Below are positions 41,771-50,506 of a stretch of 64,000 bases of DNA, in pieces. The translations under genes were made by a program, and so were the position numbers. A model generated the notes under the pieces. It saw nothing but the letters and a program-made list of their open reading frames with translations. It was not told where the DNA came from and ran no database searches. Origin of the DNA: Mesorhizobium sp. CAU 1732 (GTDB lineage: Bacteria > Pseudomonadota > Alphaproteobacteria > Rhizobiales > Rhizobiaceae); the NCBI RefSeq assembly GCF_039888675.1, contig NZ_JBDQQR010000001.1, forward strand, positions 3,410,001 through 3,474,000. Reading direction: 5' to 3'. Numbering within the stretch: the stretch's first letter is position 1; each line of letters opens with the position of its first letter.

Positions 41771-42427
41771 CCGCCTTCACCATCGCCAGATGCTCCTCGT
41801 ATGTCGGAGCTGCGGTCTCTTGCTCGCCTCCATTCGCCTTCGACCAACCGTTCGCCGAGACTGAAAGCTCCCACAGCGTCATCGTATCGACGGCACGGGG
41901 CGAGAAGCCCATGGCCGCACCGAGGCCGTAATAGGTGGAGAAAACTAGGCGTCCGTCTCCGCCTTCGGCTCCGTCGTCTCCACCTCCGTTTTTCCCACGG
42001 CGTCATCCTTGTCCTCGGACAGCGCCTTAAGAAGGATCGCGGCCGCAAGGCTGATGTGCTCCGTGAGCGGGCGTGTATCGACGTACCGCGACACCGCCAC
42101 CCAAGCATCGGTGGGAGTAATGCCGCCGCCGATCAACCCGAGCCGGATTGGCTCGCGCACGTCATCGACGCGCCAGTCGCCACCAAAGTTTCTAACCAAG
42201 GCAAAGACGTTCAGCGCGGAAATGTAGTCGCTGTCGTTCTCGCCAAGGTCGAAGTCTTTCGGGTGGGGCCTCTTCAGGAACTCCGACTGAGGCTGATATG
42301 ACATCAACCGCGCCAGGATCGTCGCGGGGCCTGCCTCGCACTTTTCCTGCAGTTCGCGAAGCTCTCCGATGGCAAGGCGGAACTTTCGCTCCGCCCCGCC
42401 GAACACTTCATGAAGGGTCTGTGTCAT
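41760..42427 (-). CDS. Tail assembly chaperone G/GT with -1 frameshift
   Basis: The zero-frame product G spans 41945-42427 (160 aa; MTQTLHEVFGGAERKFRLAIGEL...). At 41990-41996 the minus strand reads G_GGA_AAA in frame. Slipping back one base continues open through VFSTYYGLGAAMGFSPRA and WELSVSANGWSKAN to a stop at 41760-41762, giving a 222-aa GT fusion. The T part matches the family of phage tail-assembly chaperones. The two-protein ratio is needed for tape-measure coating in lambda-like tails. Confidence 0.85.
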
Positions 42428-42449
42428 ATCGGCTCCTCGGCGGCGTCAA

Positions 42450-42884
42450 TTAGACGCCTGGCACCCAGACGATTTCGCCGTCGCTCTGAAGAGCAACAGT
42501 CGCGGACACATAGCCCTTGCCTTCCTTGGCGACGCCAAGCGACGTCATGACATAGTTGCCGGAGAAGTGGCCGCCCAGATCGGCGCCTGCGCCGCCTAGC
42601 GTGACGCGAACGGCGAACGGGGCGCCGGCAAGCATGTAGTCGCGGAGAACGCCGAAAGACACAGGGTCCATCGTGCCGGCGCCATTGATGCCGGCCGACA
42701 ACGTGTCAACCGCGCGAAGAACCCAATTCGGCGCGTCCGGGGCTTCGCAGTCCGGTGCGCTAGCGTCGGTCGTCGTCGCCTCAATGGCAAAATCACGGCT
42801 GGAGTTGATCGTGCAGTTGTGACTAAAAACTTCAGGCTCGGCGCCGTCAGAGAACTGGATAAGGAGTTGTTTCGTTACAGCCAC
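42450..42884 (-). CDS. Major tail (tube) protein
   Basis: A 144-aa tail-tube subunit. GTG 42882-42884 is preferred, with GGAGG 5 bp upstream (an in-frame ATG at 42896 overlaps that site). The product (AVTKQLLIQFSDGAEPEVFSHNCTINSSRDF) has the beta-rich tube pattern and ends DGEIVWVPGV. It lies between tail completion and chaperone genes as in other HK97-type phages. Confidence 0.83.
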   Translation of the reverse strand: MAVTKQLLIQFSDGAEPEVFSHNCTINSSRDFAIEATTTDASAPDCEAPDAPNWVLRAVDTLSAGINGAGTMDPVSFGVLRDYMLAGAPFAVRVTLGGAGADLGGHFSGNYVMTSLGVAKEGKGYVSATVALQSDGEIVWVPGV

Positions 42885-42895
42885 GTAGGCCTCCA

Positions 42896-42919
42896 TAAAA
42901 ATGGCCGCTCTTGGCGGCC
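42896..42919 (-). terminator. Intrinsic terminator-like hairpin before tail tube gene
   Basis: On the minus strand GGCCGC pairs with GCGGCC around CAAGA and is followed by ATTTTTA, immediately before the tube gene ribosome site. It could be an attenuator overcome by phage antitermination, or limit read-through from upstream. Confidence 0.6.
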
Positions 42920-42941
42920 TTTGTTGTCTTGGGAGAGCCGC

Positions 42942-43334
42942 TTACGACGGCTGTGTTTCGATCGTGATCGACATTCGCGCTCGATAGAGCGGCGGGTCGT
43001 CGGTGTAGTTTATGGATTCCACGCGGACTCTATCGGCCACATGGCCCACGATCGCTAAGGGCTGTTCGTGCACCGCGTTGCGGATATCGGCAGCGATCTC
43101 CTTGGTCTTCAGATAGTTGACCGTGTCAGCCCACACATCAACCTGCATGGTGCTTTCGGTGCGATCCCAGCACTCTTCGTCGATCGGCGTCTCGAAGCCT
43201 GGCCAGACCTGCACATAGGGGTAAGTTGCCGTGCCCTGCGGAGGCGTGCTGTAAACCCGCTGACCTGCCGCGGTATTCAGCCCGCGCAACCGCGCAACAA
43301 TCGCAGCCTGCAGTGGTAGATTTGGACTAGCCAT
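42942..43334 (-). CDS. Tail completion protein, DUF3168
   Basis: A 130-aa DUF3168 protein: PLQAAIVARLRG at the N-terminus, GTATYPYVQVWPGFETPIDE, STMQVDVWADTVNYLKTKEIAADIRNAV, and a C-terminal REARMSITIET-like strand. It closes the tail terminator ring. It overlaps the gp10-like gene by 8 bp. Confidence 0.85.
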   Translation of the reverse strand: MASPNLPLQAAIVARLRGLNTAAGQRVYSTPPQGTATYPYVQVWPGFETPIDEECWDRTESTMQVDVWADTVNYLKTKEIAADIRNAVHEQPLAIVGHVADRVRVESINYTDDPPLYRARMSITIETQPS

Positions 43335-43746
43335 TGCTTGCCGCGTCTTTCATCGCCCTCTTCCAACCCCGCCTTACATTGGCTAACGCCTTCTTTCGGC
43401 GCGCCCTGTAACCAGGGTAGAAGAATGGATTAGGAGACATATCCTTCGTGCCAAATTCCTGCGCCAAGGCGTAGTCGTAGTTCGGGGAATTGCCCTTCTC
43501 GCTGTTGCGAACAGCTTTGGTAGTCGCCGCTCCGCCTGCCTTGATCTCGACGCCAACCGTACCGTCCGTCAGCGCTTCGGTTCGGATCGTTCCGGCAAGC
43601 ACACCGTCGTCTTTTGGCGCAAGCGATCGTTGCAGCATGTTGATCTCGCGCCCTGCCAACAAGAGGTCAGCCTGCGCCCGCCTCTTTACCGCGTCGGGAA
43701 TGCGCGCCAGCTTTCGCTTGAGACGCTCCATGTTCAGGATTTTCAT
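43327..43746 (-). CDS. HK97 gp10-type head-tail protein
   Basis: A 139-aa HK97-gp10-family protein: MERLKRKLARIPDAVKRRAQADLLLAGREINMLQRSLAPKDDG is the helical N-terminal region, followed by LAQEFGTKDMSPNPFFYPGYRARRKK, a motif typical of the family. Part of the connector between portal and tail. Confidence 0.88.
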   Translation of the reverse strand: MKILNMERLKRKLARIPDAVKRRAQADLLLAGREINMLQRSLAPKDDGVLAGTIRTEALTDGTVGVEIKAGGAATTKAVRNSEKGNSPNYDYALAQEFGTKDMSPNPFFYPGYRARRKKALANVRRGWKRAMKDAASNG

Positions 43747-43755
43747 GCTTGCCGC

Positions 43756-44097
43756 CTATTGTGGAACGCCCGACTGCACCAGCATCTCGAGGTATCCTCG
43801 GTTGTCGCGCGACTCGCGCGGGTGCTCTCGGATATTGAACACCTCGCCGGTGCGTGCGTTGACAGCCTTGTCAGTCGGAAGGATGCTGCGCGCGACCGTG
43901 CTAGTGCGGATAGTCAGGATCGCGGGCTGTTGAGCCTCAAGGCGCGCCGCCATCACCGTTTCACCGCCACGCGAATACAAGATCTGCGCAGCGGTTGTGA
44001 GCAAATCGGTCCACGTTTCGGTTTCGCCACCGTACCCGTCATCCGTGAGGGCGGCCCGGAGAATTGTGAATTTCTCGCGAAGACTACCCGCCCCCAT
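43756..44097 (-). CDS. Head closure / head-tail adaptor
   Basis: A 113-aa phage head-closure protein: GSLREKFTILRAALTDDGYGGETETWTDL, VMAARLEAQQPAILTIR, and TGEVFNIREHPRESRDNRGYLEMLVQSG, all typical of SPP1 gp16-like adaptors. It overlaps the small gene at 44084 by 14 bp. Confidence 0.87.
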   Translation of the reverse strand: MGAGSLREKFTILRAALTDDGYGGETETWTDLLTTAAQILYSRGGETVMAARLEAQQPAILTIRTSTVARSILPTDKAVNARTGEVFNIREHPRESRDNRGYLEMLVQSGVPQ

Positions 44098-44290
44098 CTT
44101 CGCCCCCTACCGTCTCCGCTACAGGCTCCGCGTCCCGGCTCGCCTTACGCATCCGAATGGCTTTAGCGGTGGCGAGTGCCGCGTCAGCGCACGCACGAGT
44201 GACATTCTGCGTCATTCCGGCCTTGTAGGCGATGGTAACTCCGTACCGGGGGAACCAGTCGTAGTCGCAGGTGAAGTGGACCCAAGGCAT
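44084..44290 (-). CDS. Small phage protein, head-tail region
   Basis: A 68-aa protein (HFTCDYDWFPRYGVTIAYKAG then VTRACADAALATAKAIR) of a kind common between connector genes in rhizobial siphophages. It shares its ATG with the connector stop region (position 44290). Function unknown. Confidence 0.7.
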   Translation of the reverse strand: MPWVHFTCDYDWFPRYGVTIAYKAGMTQNVTRACADAALATAKAIRMRKASRDAEPVAETVGGEDGGG

Positions 44291-44571
44291 CAGACGCGCA
44301 ACCTCCGATACGGATCGAGCAAGCGGCGTGCTGTCGGAATCTCCGCCTGGATGGTGCCGGTAATCACGGCCTCGCGGTTCTCAAACATGCCTGCCATCAT
44401 CAGCAGAGTCGCGGCATCAAATGCAAACTCGGCGCCGGCGGGAACTACATCTCGGTTGGTGTAGGTCTTCGTCCAGGCCACGGCCGCCGCTAGGTAGAGG
44501 GCGATTTCCTCGTCCTCATCGTCATGCCAGACGCGTAAATGCTTCTTGGCTAGCTCAAGACTTACGACCAC
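44290..44571 (-). CDS. Head-tail connector (gp6-like)
   Basis: A 93-aa gp6-like head-tail connector. GTG 44569-44571 after GAGGG gives SLELAKKHLRVWHDDEDEEIALYLAAAVAWTKTYTNRD, the classic start of this family; upstream codons overlap the neighbouring gene. C-terminus RRLLDPYRRLRV is also typical. Confidence 0.85.
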   Translation of the reverse strand: MVVSLELAKKHLRVWHDDEDEEIALYLAAAVAWTKTYTNRDVVPAGAEFAFDAATLLMMAGMFENREAVITGTIQAEIPTARRLLDPYRRLRV

Positions 44572-44791
44572 GGCGCACCCTCGGCTTCGATACAGCGCCG
44601 CCCCTCTCGACATATCTGTCGGGTGGCGGGGATGGTGCGTGGGTGGCATCTGTCTTGTCGCTGACCGCCCACCCGTTATCGACCGCTACCTGAGCAAGAT
44701 TGCCGTCGACATTATCGCCAAACGTGAACTGCGTCGGATAGACCTCGCCGGTCTTCACGCCCTTGAAGGGCTTGGTGACTGTCGCTTTCAT
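44555..44791 (-). CDS. Hypothetical small protein after capsid gene
   Basis: A 78-aa protein (MKATVTKPFKGVKTGEVYPTQFTFGDNVDGNLAQVAVDNGWAV) with a beta-rich start and a basic C-terminal tail (KPRVRRGRKS). This slot between capsid and connector often encodes a small head-associated protein. It overlaps the connector gene by 17 bp. Confidence 0.65.
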   Translation of the reverse strand: MKATVTKPFKGVKTGEVYPTQFTFGDNVDGNLAQVAVDNGWAVSDKTDATHAPSPPPDRYVERGGAVSKPRVRRGRKS

Positions 44792-44842
44792 GAAGCCCTC
44801 CGTAGAATGGAAGGGGCGAGCCGAAGCCCGCCCCCCGTCGCA

Positions 44843-46048
44843 TTATTGGCCAGCCGAAACGACGTGGTAGCGCAGCTTCGTCGGATCGACGACGCCACCG
44901 CCAACGCGCTTCGTGGTGTAGAACTGCACGAACGGCTTGTTGGTGTACGGATCGCGCAGGATGCGGATGCCCATACGGTCAATAACCAGGTAGCCGGTGA
45001 AGTCACCGAACACGACCGGGATGGCATCGGCCGCGACGTCTGGCATTGCAGCCATTTCCGTCACCGGGAAGCCGAGGATCGTTGCCGGCTGACCGGACAC
45101 AAGACCGGGCTGCCAGATGTAGCTGTCCTGGCCGTCCCTCAGTTTACGGATTTCACCCTGCGTCTTGCGGTTCATAGTGAACCGCGCGTTCGGGGTGCGC
45201 TCGCTCGGAAGGTCGTAGACCAGATTGATCAAGCCGTCCGTGGTGAGTGCGGCTGCATCGCCGGAATTAACGGACGGAATTGCGCCCCACGGATGCGAAC
45301 CGACCGTGGTGTAGGTCAGCAGGCCCTTCGGCTTGTTGGTACCATCGCCCGATACGAATGCGATGCCTTCCTGATAGGCAAACTCGGTCTCGACTTCGCC
45401 GGCAAGCCACGACTCGATATTTACTTCGGAGTCATCAAGCAGGCGCTGTGTCGCGGCCGGGTTGGCATAAATCTCGCCCGTGGCGAAGGTAACCTGCTGG
45501 AACTGTGCGGCAGCCGTCTCTGGGCGAGCAGCCGTCTCGCCGACCCAGCCAGATGCGGTTGCGCGATCGTTGTAGAGCTTCGAGAAGCCGTTGCCGGAAA
45601 TCGTCTGGACCGAAGCGATCTGACGCATTGGGGAAACGATCTTGAGCTTGTCGACGATGGTGCGATCCCACTCGGTCGGAGCGGTATAGCCGCCGTCTTC
45701 CGGCGTGCCGACATTCATAGCGGCCTTCGGGTTGGCGTGCGCAGCGGCATCAAGGCCAGCCTCGTCGCCCTTCCGGAAGAAGCGATCGAACGCCTTGGCG
45801 TACTCGCCCTTAGCCTTCGTCTCTTCGTTGGCGCCACCGACCTGAATCGCAGCCAACTTCGAATTGGCGTCGTCGATCGCGGCGGTCAGCTTGCCGATTT
45901 CGGTGTTGATGCGCTCGACCTTATCGGTGCGAACCACATCTTCCTGGCCCTTCTTGACGTCTGCAAGAGCGGCATTGTGCTCGGCTTTGAAAGCCTCAAA
46001 GGCAGTACCCTGCTTTTCGATCAGGGACTTGATTTCGGTAGCGTCCAT
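44843..46048 (-). CDS. HK97-fold major capsid protein
   Basis: A 401-aa capsid precursor. Residues 1-100 are a Delta-domain-like helical scaffold (DATEIKSLIEKQGTAFEAFKAEHNAAL ... ETKAKGEYAKAFDRFFR), followed by the HK97 core: EDGGYTAPTEWDRTIVDKLKIVSPMRQIASVQTISGN, GWVGETAARPET and a C-terminal FVQFYTTKRVGGGVVDPTKLR. The N-terminal part is likely removed by the adjacent protease. The start overlaps the protease stop. Confidence 0.95.
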   Translation of the reverse strand: MDATEIKSLIEKQGTAFEAFKAEHNAALADVKKGQEDVVRTDKVERINTEIGKLTAAIDDANSKLAAIQVGGANEETKAKGEYAKAFDRFFRKGDEAGLDAAAHANPKAAMNVGTPEDGGYTAPTEWDRTIVDKLKIVSPMRQIASVQTISGNGFSKLYNDRATASGWVGETAARPETAAAQFQQVTFATGEIYANPAATQRLLDDSEVNIESWLAGEVETEFAYQEGIAFVSGDGTNKPKGLLTYTTVGSHPWGAIPSVNSGDAAALTTDGLINLVYDLPSERTPNARFTMNRKTQGEIRKLRDGQDSYIWQPGLVSGQPATILGFPVTEMAAMPDVAADAIPVVFGDFTGYLVIDRMGIRILRDPYTNKPFVQFYTTKRVGGGVVDPTKLRYHVVSAGQ

Positions 46049-46917
46049 CAGTGGACCTCCATGCGAGAGATGTTGTTGGTGAGAGCGGCCGCGATGGCCG
46101 CAAGGTCAGGTCCGCTGACATCACGTTCAGTGGTTTCCACACCCGCATCACGCGGGGCGGACTTCATTTCGGAAATCGTCGTCTTGGCTTCCTTGATAGA
46201 AGCACCGGCCATGCGCATTGCGCGTTCGGCTTTCTTTTCGGCCCGAACGGTCTGCGCCATTGCGCTCGCGTCTGGGTCGGTCTTCAGGCGATCAGCCGGA
46301 AGCAATTCAGTGGCGAAGCCCGCGTCGATGGCTTCCTGTCCGGAGAACCACGTCTCGGCGTCCATCCATTCGGCGACGGTCTCGGCATTGTTGCCGCTTC
46401 GCGCCTCGTAGACACCCGCCATGCTGGCGTCGAACTTCTCCATGGTCTCGGACATCTTGGCGAAGTCGCGCCGGTTGCCGATGGCGATGGTCCAGCAATT
46501 GTGGATCATGATTTCGCTGGCGGCGCCGATTTCGATCTCGTCGCCGGCCATAGCAATGACGCTGGCCGCACTGGCCGCAAGCCCCAGCACCTTGACCTTG
46601 ACGGTCAGGCCGTTGGCCTCGGCGTGGTCTCGGATCTTGTTGTAGATCGCGACGCCCTCAAACATATCGCCGCCGGGCGAGTTGATGTGGACCTCGAAGT
46701 CGCGGCGGCCGATGGTGCGCAACGCAGCATCAAGCCGCTTGAGCGTGAACCCTCCGCCAGACCAATAGTCCTCGCCGATCACGTCGTAGATGCTGATGAC
46801 GTTGTCGCCGACAGCATCGGCTGAGCGGACGCTGGAATCCCAGCGATCCAACACCGCTTCAGGCGTGCGCGCGCTAACGCCCTGCCGCGGGGGCAGGTCA
46901 ATTCTAGGCATTGTCAT
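46048..46917 (-). CDS. ClpP-like prohead protease
   Basis: A 289-aa head-maturation protease of the ClpP/crotonase fold: DFEVHINSPGGDMFEGVAIYNKIR, the Ser in LGLAASAASVIAMAGDEI and His in EIMIHNCW give the catalytic set, followed by an Asp-containing C-terminal domain. An Ala/Glu-rich tail follows. It sits between portal and capsid as in HK97-type heads with ClpP-class proteases. Confidence 0.93.
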   Translation of the reverse strand: MTMPRIDLPPRQGVSARTPEAVLDRWDSSVRSADAVGDNVISIYDVIGEDYWSGGGFTLKRLDAALRTIGRRDFEVHINSPGGDMFEGVAIYNKIRDHAEANGLTVKVKVLGLAASAASVIAMAGDEIEIGAASEIMIHNCWTIAIGNRRDFAKMSETMEKFDASMAGVYEARSGNNAETVAEWMDAETWFSGQEAIDAGFATELLPADRLKTDPDASAMAQTVRAEKKAERAMRMAGASIKEAKTTISEMKSAPRDAGVETTERDVSGPDLAAIAAALTNNISRMEVH

Positions 46918-46923
46918 GTGGCT

Positions 46924-48180
46924 TTAGTCCTGTGTCGGCGCGTCGGCCGTGGTCGGCTGCTCGCCAAGCGGCGTCATGTTCAGCGGCTCGAGATAAGTGT
47001 CGCCACCCTCAATCGGGTCCATGTCCTCGAGCGCGCGGATATCGTTTGCCGAAAGAAATCCGCTGTTGCGGCCGATTGCGTAAGCCTCGTAGCGCGACTT
47101 GGTGTCGCCCTTAAGCAGGGCTGCGTTGTTAAACCGCGCGTAAAGATCAGGCTCGCTTTCGTCGATCAGGTCGCGGGCAATAGCCTGCTCCCACATCGTG
47201 AGCCAATCCTGCATCGTATAGGTGACGAAGCCGATGCCCATCTGCTCAATGCCGGTTCCCCACGACGACGCCTTGTCGTTGAGGCCGACCATATGGAGCG
47301 GAACGCCAAAGTACATGGCGATCTCAGCAAGCGACTGAACGCGGGTCTGAATGAACTGCGCATCGACCGAAGTCATCGACAGGCGCTGGTAGTCCATACC
47401 CTCTTCGAGGATAAGGTCGCGGCCTTCAAGCGCCGCGCCCGATCGGTAGTAGTCCAGGCTCTCGCGCAAGGCGACTTGCCCTTCCTCGCCCAGGCTGCCG
47501 GGATGCTTAATCACACCGCCCGCACGCGTGCCATTGCGAAACAACGCGCCTGCGTGCTGCTCCGTTGACGCAGCAAGGCCCATGGCTTCCTGCGCGTAGG
47601 TGATGACCGGCAAGCCGACAATGCCGTCGAACGTCATGCCGCGAAGGTGCAGCATCTTGTCCTGCTTCAGTATCGTCCGCTGACCGCTAGGTAGCGTGAC
47701 CGTATATGTCAGCGATAAATCGCGCTCCTGCTTGACCTCGACGTTATCCGCGTTGAGTGGGATTAGCTCGATGATCTTCTTGCCGGACGTGACCTTGTAG
47801 GCGTAGCCGTTCCCGCGAAGCAGCACACTCATTTGAAGCATGCGCCGAAACTCTGCCGGCGTCTGCCAGCGGTTCGGCTTGCGCCGCAGTATCGTCCACA
47901 AGTCGTGGTCGTCGGCGTCGACACGCGTTTCACCGACACGGCGCTTCAAGTCCAAGGGCAACGTCGCAACATTGCCGGAAATTAGGCTGACGCACCGCCA
48001 CACCGCCGAAATCTTCATGGCGTTGTCGGCCGTTACCGTGCGGCTGCCTACCGTCTGACCGAGAAGATACTCCTCCAGCGAAGTATCAGCCATACTGTTG
48101 AACGATGGCCCGATTTGAACGGGCGCGCGCTTTTGCGGCGTCGGCTCTTTCGACCCGCGCACCCAATCCAATAGACCCAT
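46924..48180 (-). CDS. Portal protein, HK97 family
   Basis: A 418-aa portal: NAMKISAVWRCVSLISGNVATLPLDLKRRVG, HDLWTILRRKPNRWQTPAEFRRMLQMSVLLRGNGYA, FDGIVGLPVITYAQEAMGLAASTEQHAGALFRNG and FVTYTMQDWLTMWEQAIARDLID are diagnostic. It forms the dodecameric DNA entry channel. Six bp separate it from the protease gene. Confidence 0.95.
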   Translation of the reverse strand: MGLLDWVRGSKEPTPQKRAPVQIGPSFNSMADTSLEEYLLGQTVGSRTVTADNAMKISAVWRCVSLISGNVATLPLDLKRRVGETRVDADDHDLWTILRRKPNRWQTPAEFRRMLQMSVLLRGNGYAYKVTSGKKIIELIPLNADNVEVKQERDLSLTYTVTLPSGQRTILKQDKMLHLRGMTFDGIVGLPVITYAQEAMGLAASTEQHAGALFRNGTRAGGVIKHPGSLGEEGQVALRESLDYYRSGAALEGRDLILEEGMDYQRLSMTSVDAQFIQTRVQSLAEIAMYFGVPLHMVGLNDKASSWGTGIEQMGIGFVTYTMQDWLTMWEQAIARDLIDESEPDLYARFNNAALLKGDTKSRYEAYAIGRNSGFLSANDIRALEDMDPIEGGDTYLEPLNMTPLGEQPTTADAPTQD

Positions 48181-48187
48181 TCGGTCC

Positions 48188-50035
48188 TCACATTATCAGA
48201 AGGCCGCGGCCTTTTTTGTAAACGGATTGCTTTGGTTCGAAGTCGCTGTCAGCGGAGCCGGCCCCCATGGCGATGGTCACCATTCCGTCGATCCGGCCCC
48301 GGCTGCGCTTCTTGTCAAAAGCTCGGTTGCCCTGCCCGTCGCTGTCGAGCAGCGCGTTGCCGGCGCACATATATGTAAGTGGTGAGGCGTCTATCGTAAC
48401 GGACTTCTCAAGGATGCGGTCCTCCAAACGCTCGACTGACCGCGGCATGCACAGAGCGCGATCTTCAAACGAAACGCGCTTGCCCTGTCCGTGAGCCACC
48501 AACCGGAGACCGGTCCCTTCCGGCTCATCCGGACCTTTATAGCGCCAGACCGCAAAGCCGATTGCTTCGCAGGCTGCGATGAAATCGGCGATACCAGCAG
48601 GGTCGAATGACAGGAACTGGACATCATGTTCCGCGCATAGCTTCTTGACCTCGGCGGCCACGAAGGTCTTGTCGATAACCGCGCCGTGAACCGCCGTCAG
48701 ATCGACGTCCGGGCTGTCGGACCATTCGACATACTTGGCATTGTCGGCCAGTGCACGTTCGGCAAGACCTTCTTTCGTCGTCCAATACCAGGTCTTGGAA
48801 TACAGGTGTCCATCGTCGCCCGACCAAGTTGCCGTCAACGCCGTCAAATCGTTCTTGTCGGACAGATCCAATGAGAGCCAGCATTTGCGGCCCTTCATCT
48901 TTGCAATGTCGACCTTGCCCTGAACCGCCGCCCATGCGTCTTCGGCGATCCAGAAGTCGGCCGCACCGATTGGAATGCCGAAGTAGAGACGCTTCACCGA
49001 GAACGCTGTCGAAAGCAGCACGCGCGCCGTATTCACCTCACCGCGGATGTTCTCGATGGGAAAGGTCACGCCGAGGGCCGGCAGTGCCTTCGGCCACACA
49101 GCCTCATTGTCGAAAACCGTTTCTCGGTCAGCCTTATCTACGCGTGCGATGAAGGCAAATGCTTCGTCGTCAACGATCTCTCCAAGCGCGACCTTCTGGT
49201 AGAATTCCGAATATTCCGTGCCGACGATCTGCGTCGAGGCCGGCGTGTTGGTGCCGAGGAGCATCAGGGCATCGCCAGGCATCTTCGCAATGGCGCGCTT
49301 CCACGTTTCGATCGAAGAGTTGTCTCTGAATTCGTGAATCTCGTCAGCGGCTACAAGTATCGGCCGGGGGCCCGAAATAGCCTGTCCATTCGCAAGAGAC
49401 TGGAACTTGCTACCAAGCTCCGGAAACTCAATCTTCCAAGCGTTGTCACCCTCCCCCCGAATGATCGCGTCACCGCGCGATACCAACGAGTCTTCGTCAT
49501 CATCCTCGCCACCCGGTATGGGAGCCCGGCACATCGCGACGGCATCCTTGAACAGGACGTTTGCCGTCGCCCGATCCTGGCCGATGGAATAGACTTCGGC
49601 GCGCTTCACCCCGTACCAACCGCCCATGTACAAGCCAGTTGCGGCCATCCACGGGGACTTCGCCTGACCCTTACCCGTCTCCACCCATGCGGAACGAAAC
49701 CGCATCCGACCGCTATCTTTGCGCCAGCCAAACAAGTTGCCGGTGCAGAAAACCTGCCAGGGTAGAAGATTGAATGGCTTTCCTTCTGCGGCGCCTGCCG
49801 TGATCGAGAGGACTGCCGGAGAGAATCCGATAGCCCGCCCTGCAAGTTCCGGACGCCAATGCAGGCCGCGCTTGGCGCCTTCCTTCAAATCTCGAAGGTG
49901 TCGCTCCGCCGCGGAGACGTGATGATCACCCGCGATGATCTTTCCGGCCAGCACATCGGTTGCGTACTGGGTAGTCGGGTCATTCCGAAACTGGTTTGAG
50001 GTACTGGTCCGCCGCGCGGGCTTTTTTCTTTCCAC
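48188..50035 (-). CDS. Terminase large subunit
   Basis: A 615-aa packaging ATPase/nuclease. GTG 50033-50035 with GAAGG upstream is the start. Walker-A-like VETGKGQAKSPWMAATG, Walker-B ILVAADEIHEF and a C-terminal nuclease region (LSLDLSDKNDLTAL ... FDPAGIADFIAACE ... MCAGNALLDSDGQGNRAFDKKRSRGRIDGMVTIAMG) are visible. It overlaps the small terminase by 56 bp. Confidence 0.95.
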   Translation of the reverse strand: MERKKPARRTSTSNQFRNDPTTQYATDVLAGKIIAGDHHVSAAERHLRDLKEGAKRGLHWRPELAGRAIGFSPAVLSITAGAAEGKPFNLLPWQVFCTGNLFGWRKDSGRMRFRSAWVETGKGQAKSPWMAATGLYMGGWYGVKRAEVYSIGQDRATANVLFKDAVAMCRAPIPGGEDDDEDSLVSRGDAIIRGEGDNAWKIEFPELGSKFQSLANGQAISGPRPILVAADEIHEFRDNSSIETWKRAIAKMPGDALMLLGTNTPASTQIVGTEYSEFYQKVALGEIVDDEAFAFIARVDKADRETVFDNEAVWPKALPALGVTFPIENIRGEVNTARVLLSTAFSVKRLYFGIPIGAADFWIAEDAWAAVQGKVDIAKMKGRKCWLSLDLSDKNDLTALTATWSGDDGHLYSKTWYWTTKEGLAERALADNAKYVEWSDSPDVDLTAVHGAVIDKTFVAAEVKKLCAEHDVQFLSFDPAGIADFIAACEAIGFAVWRYKGPDEPEGTGLRLVAHGQGKRVSFEDRALCMPRSVERLEDRILEKSVTIDASPLTYMCAGNALLDSDGQGNRAFDKKRSRGRIDGMVTIAMGAGSADSDFEPKQSVYKKGRGLLIM

Positions 50036-50387
50036 GCTGCACCTTCGTCGTCTTGCCGCGGCTTACCGGGTCAATGCCGAGTTTCGACTCCAGCACGACG
50101 ATGCGCTCGTCGGCCTGCCGCATGACGGCCCAGAACGGGTTCCACTGACCAACCTTCGCGCGCTTCGCAGCGAGGATTGCGCCGTGTTCGGCGACGTGCT
50201 TTGCGGCCTTGCGATACTGCACCCGGAACTCAACTAGCCGCACGACCGTATGGCCGTTGGCATCCGCCAGCGTTCCTGCAGCTTGTAGTTCCGCCATGAC
50301 AGCGCGCCATTGCTCAGCGGCCTCGGCAAGGTCGTCTGAATCGGTGAACGTCCGCGACCAATCAGGCTCGCCTTGAATGGCCGACAT
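49980..50387 (-). CDS. Terminase small subunit, P27 family
   Basis: A 135-aa P27-type small terminase: EAAEQWRAVMAELQAAGTLADAN, VVRLVEFRVQYRKAAKHVAEHGA and a basic C-terminus (RGKKKARAADQY). ATG 50385-50387 is preferred, with GGGG 6 bp upstream; that site lies within the hairpin ATCCCC-GTA-GGGGAT, which could limit translation. It recognises the packaging site. Confidence 0.85.
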   Translation of the reverse strand: MSAIQGEPDWSRTFTDSDDLAEAAEQWRAVMAELQAAGTLADANGHTVVRLVEFRVQYRKAAKHVAEHGAILAAKRAKVGQWNPFWAVMRQADERIVVLESKLGIDPVSRGKTTKVQRGKKKARAADQYLKPVSE

Positions 50388-50393
50388 GATCAT

Positions 50394-50506
50394 CCCCTAC
50401 GGGGATGGCTGACATCCCCCCTTCTAAAAATTGGTCTCGGTGCGAACGGAGGAGGGGCGCAGGTGTGGAGGCGGTCGCTCGGAGACTTTCCGACCCGCCA
50501 TCCCCG
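50394..50506. other. Presumed packaging (cos) region upstream of terS
   Basis: The 113 bp between the HNH and small-terminase genes contain overlapping inverted repeats (CATCCCC/GGGGATG; GGGATG-GCTGA-CATCCC) and a purine-rich tract. In HK97-type phages with an HNH-terS-terL order the cos site lies here; the exact site is not seen. Confidence 0.4.

Noticed and set aside
44546..46411. 621-codon plus-strand frame across the capsid genes
   Set aside because: Antisense of capsid, connector and protease genes; not protein-like.
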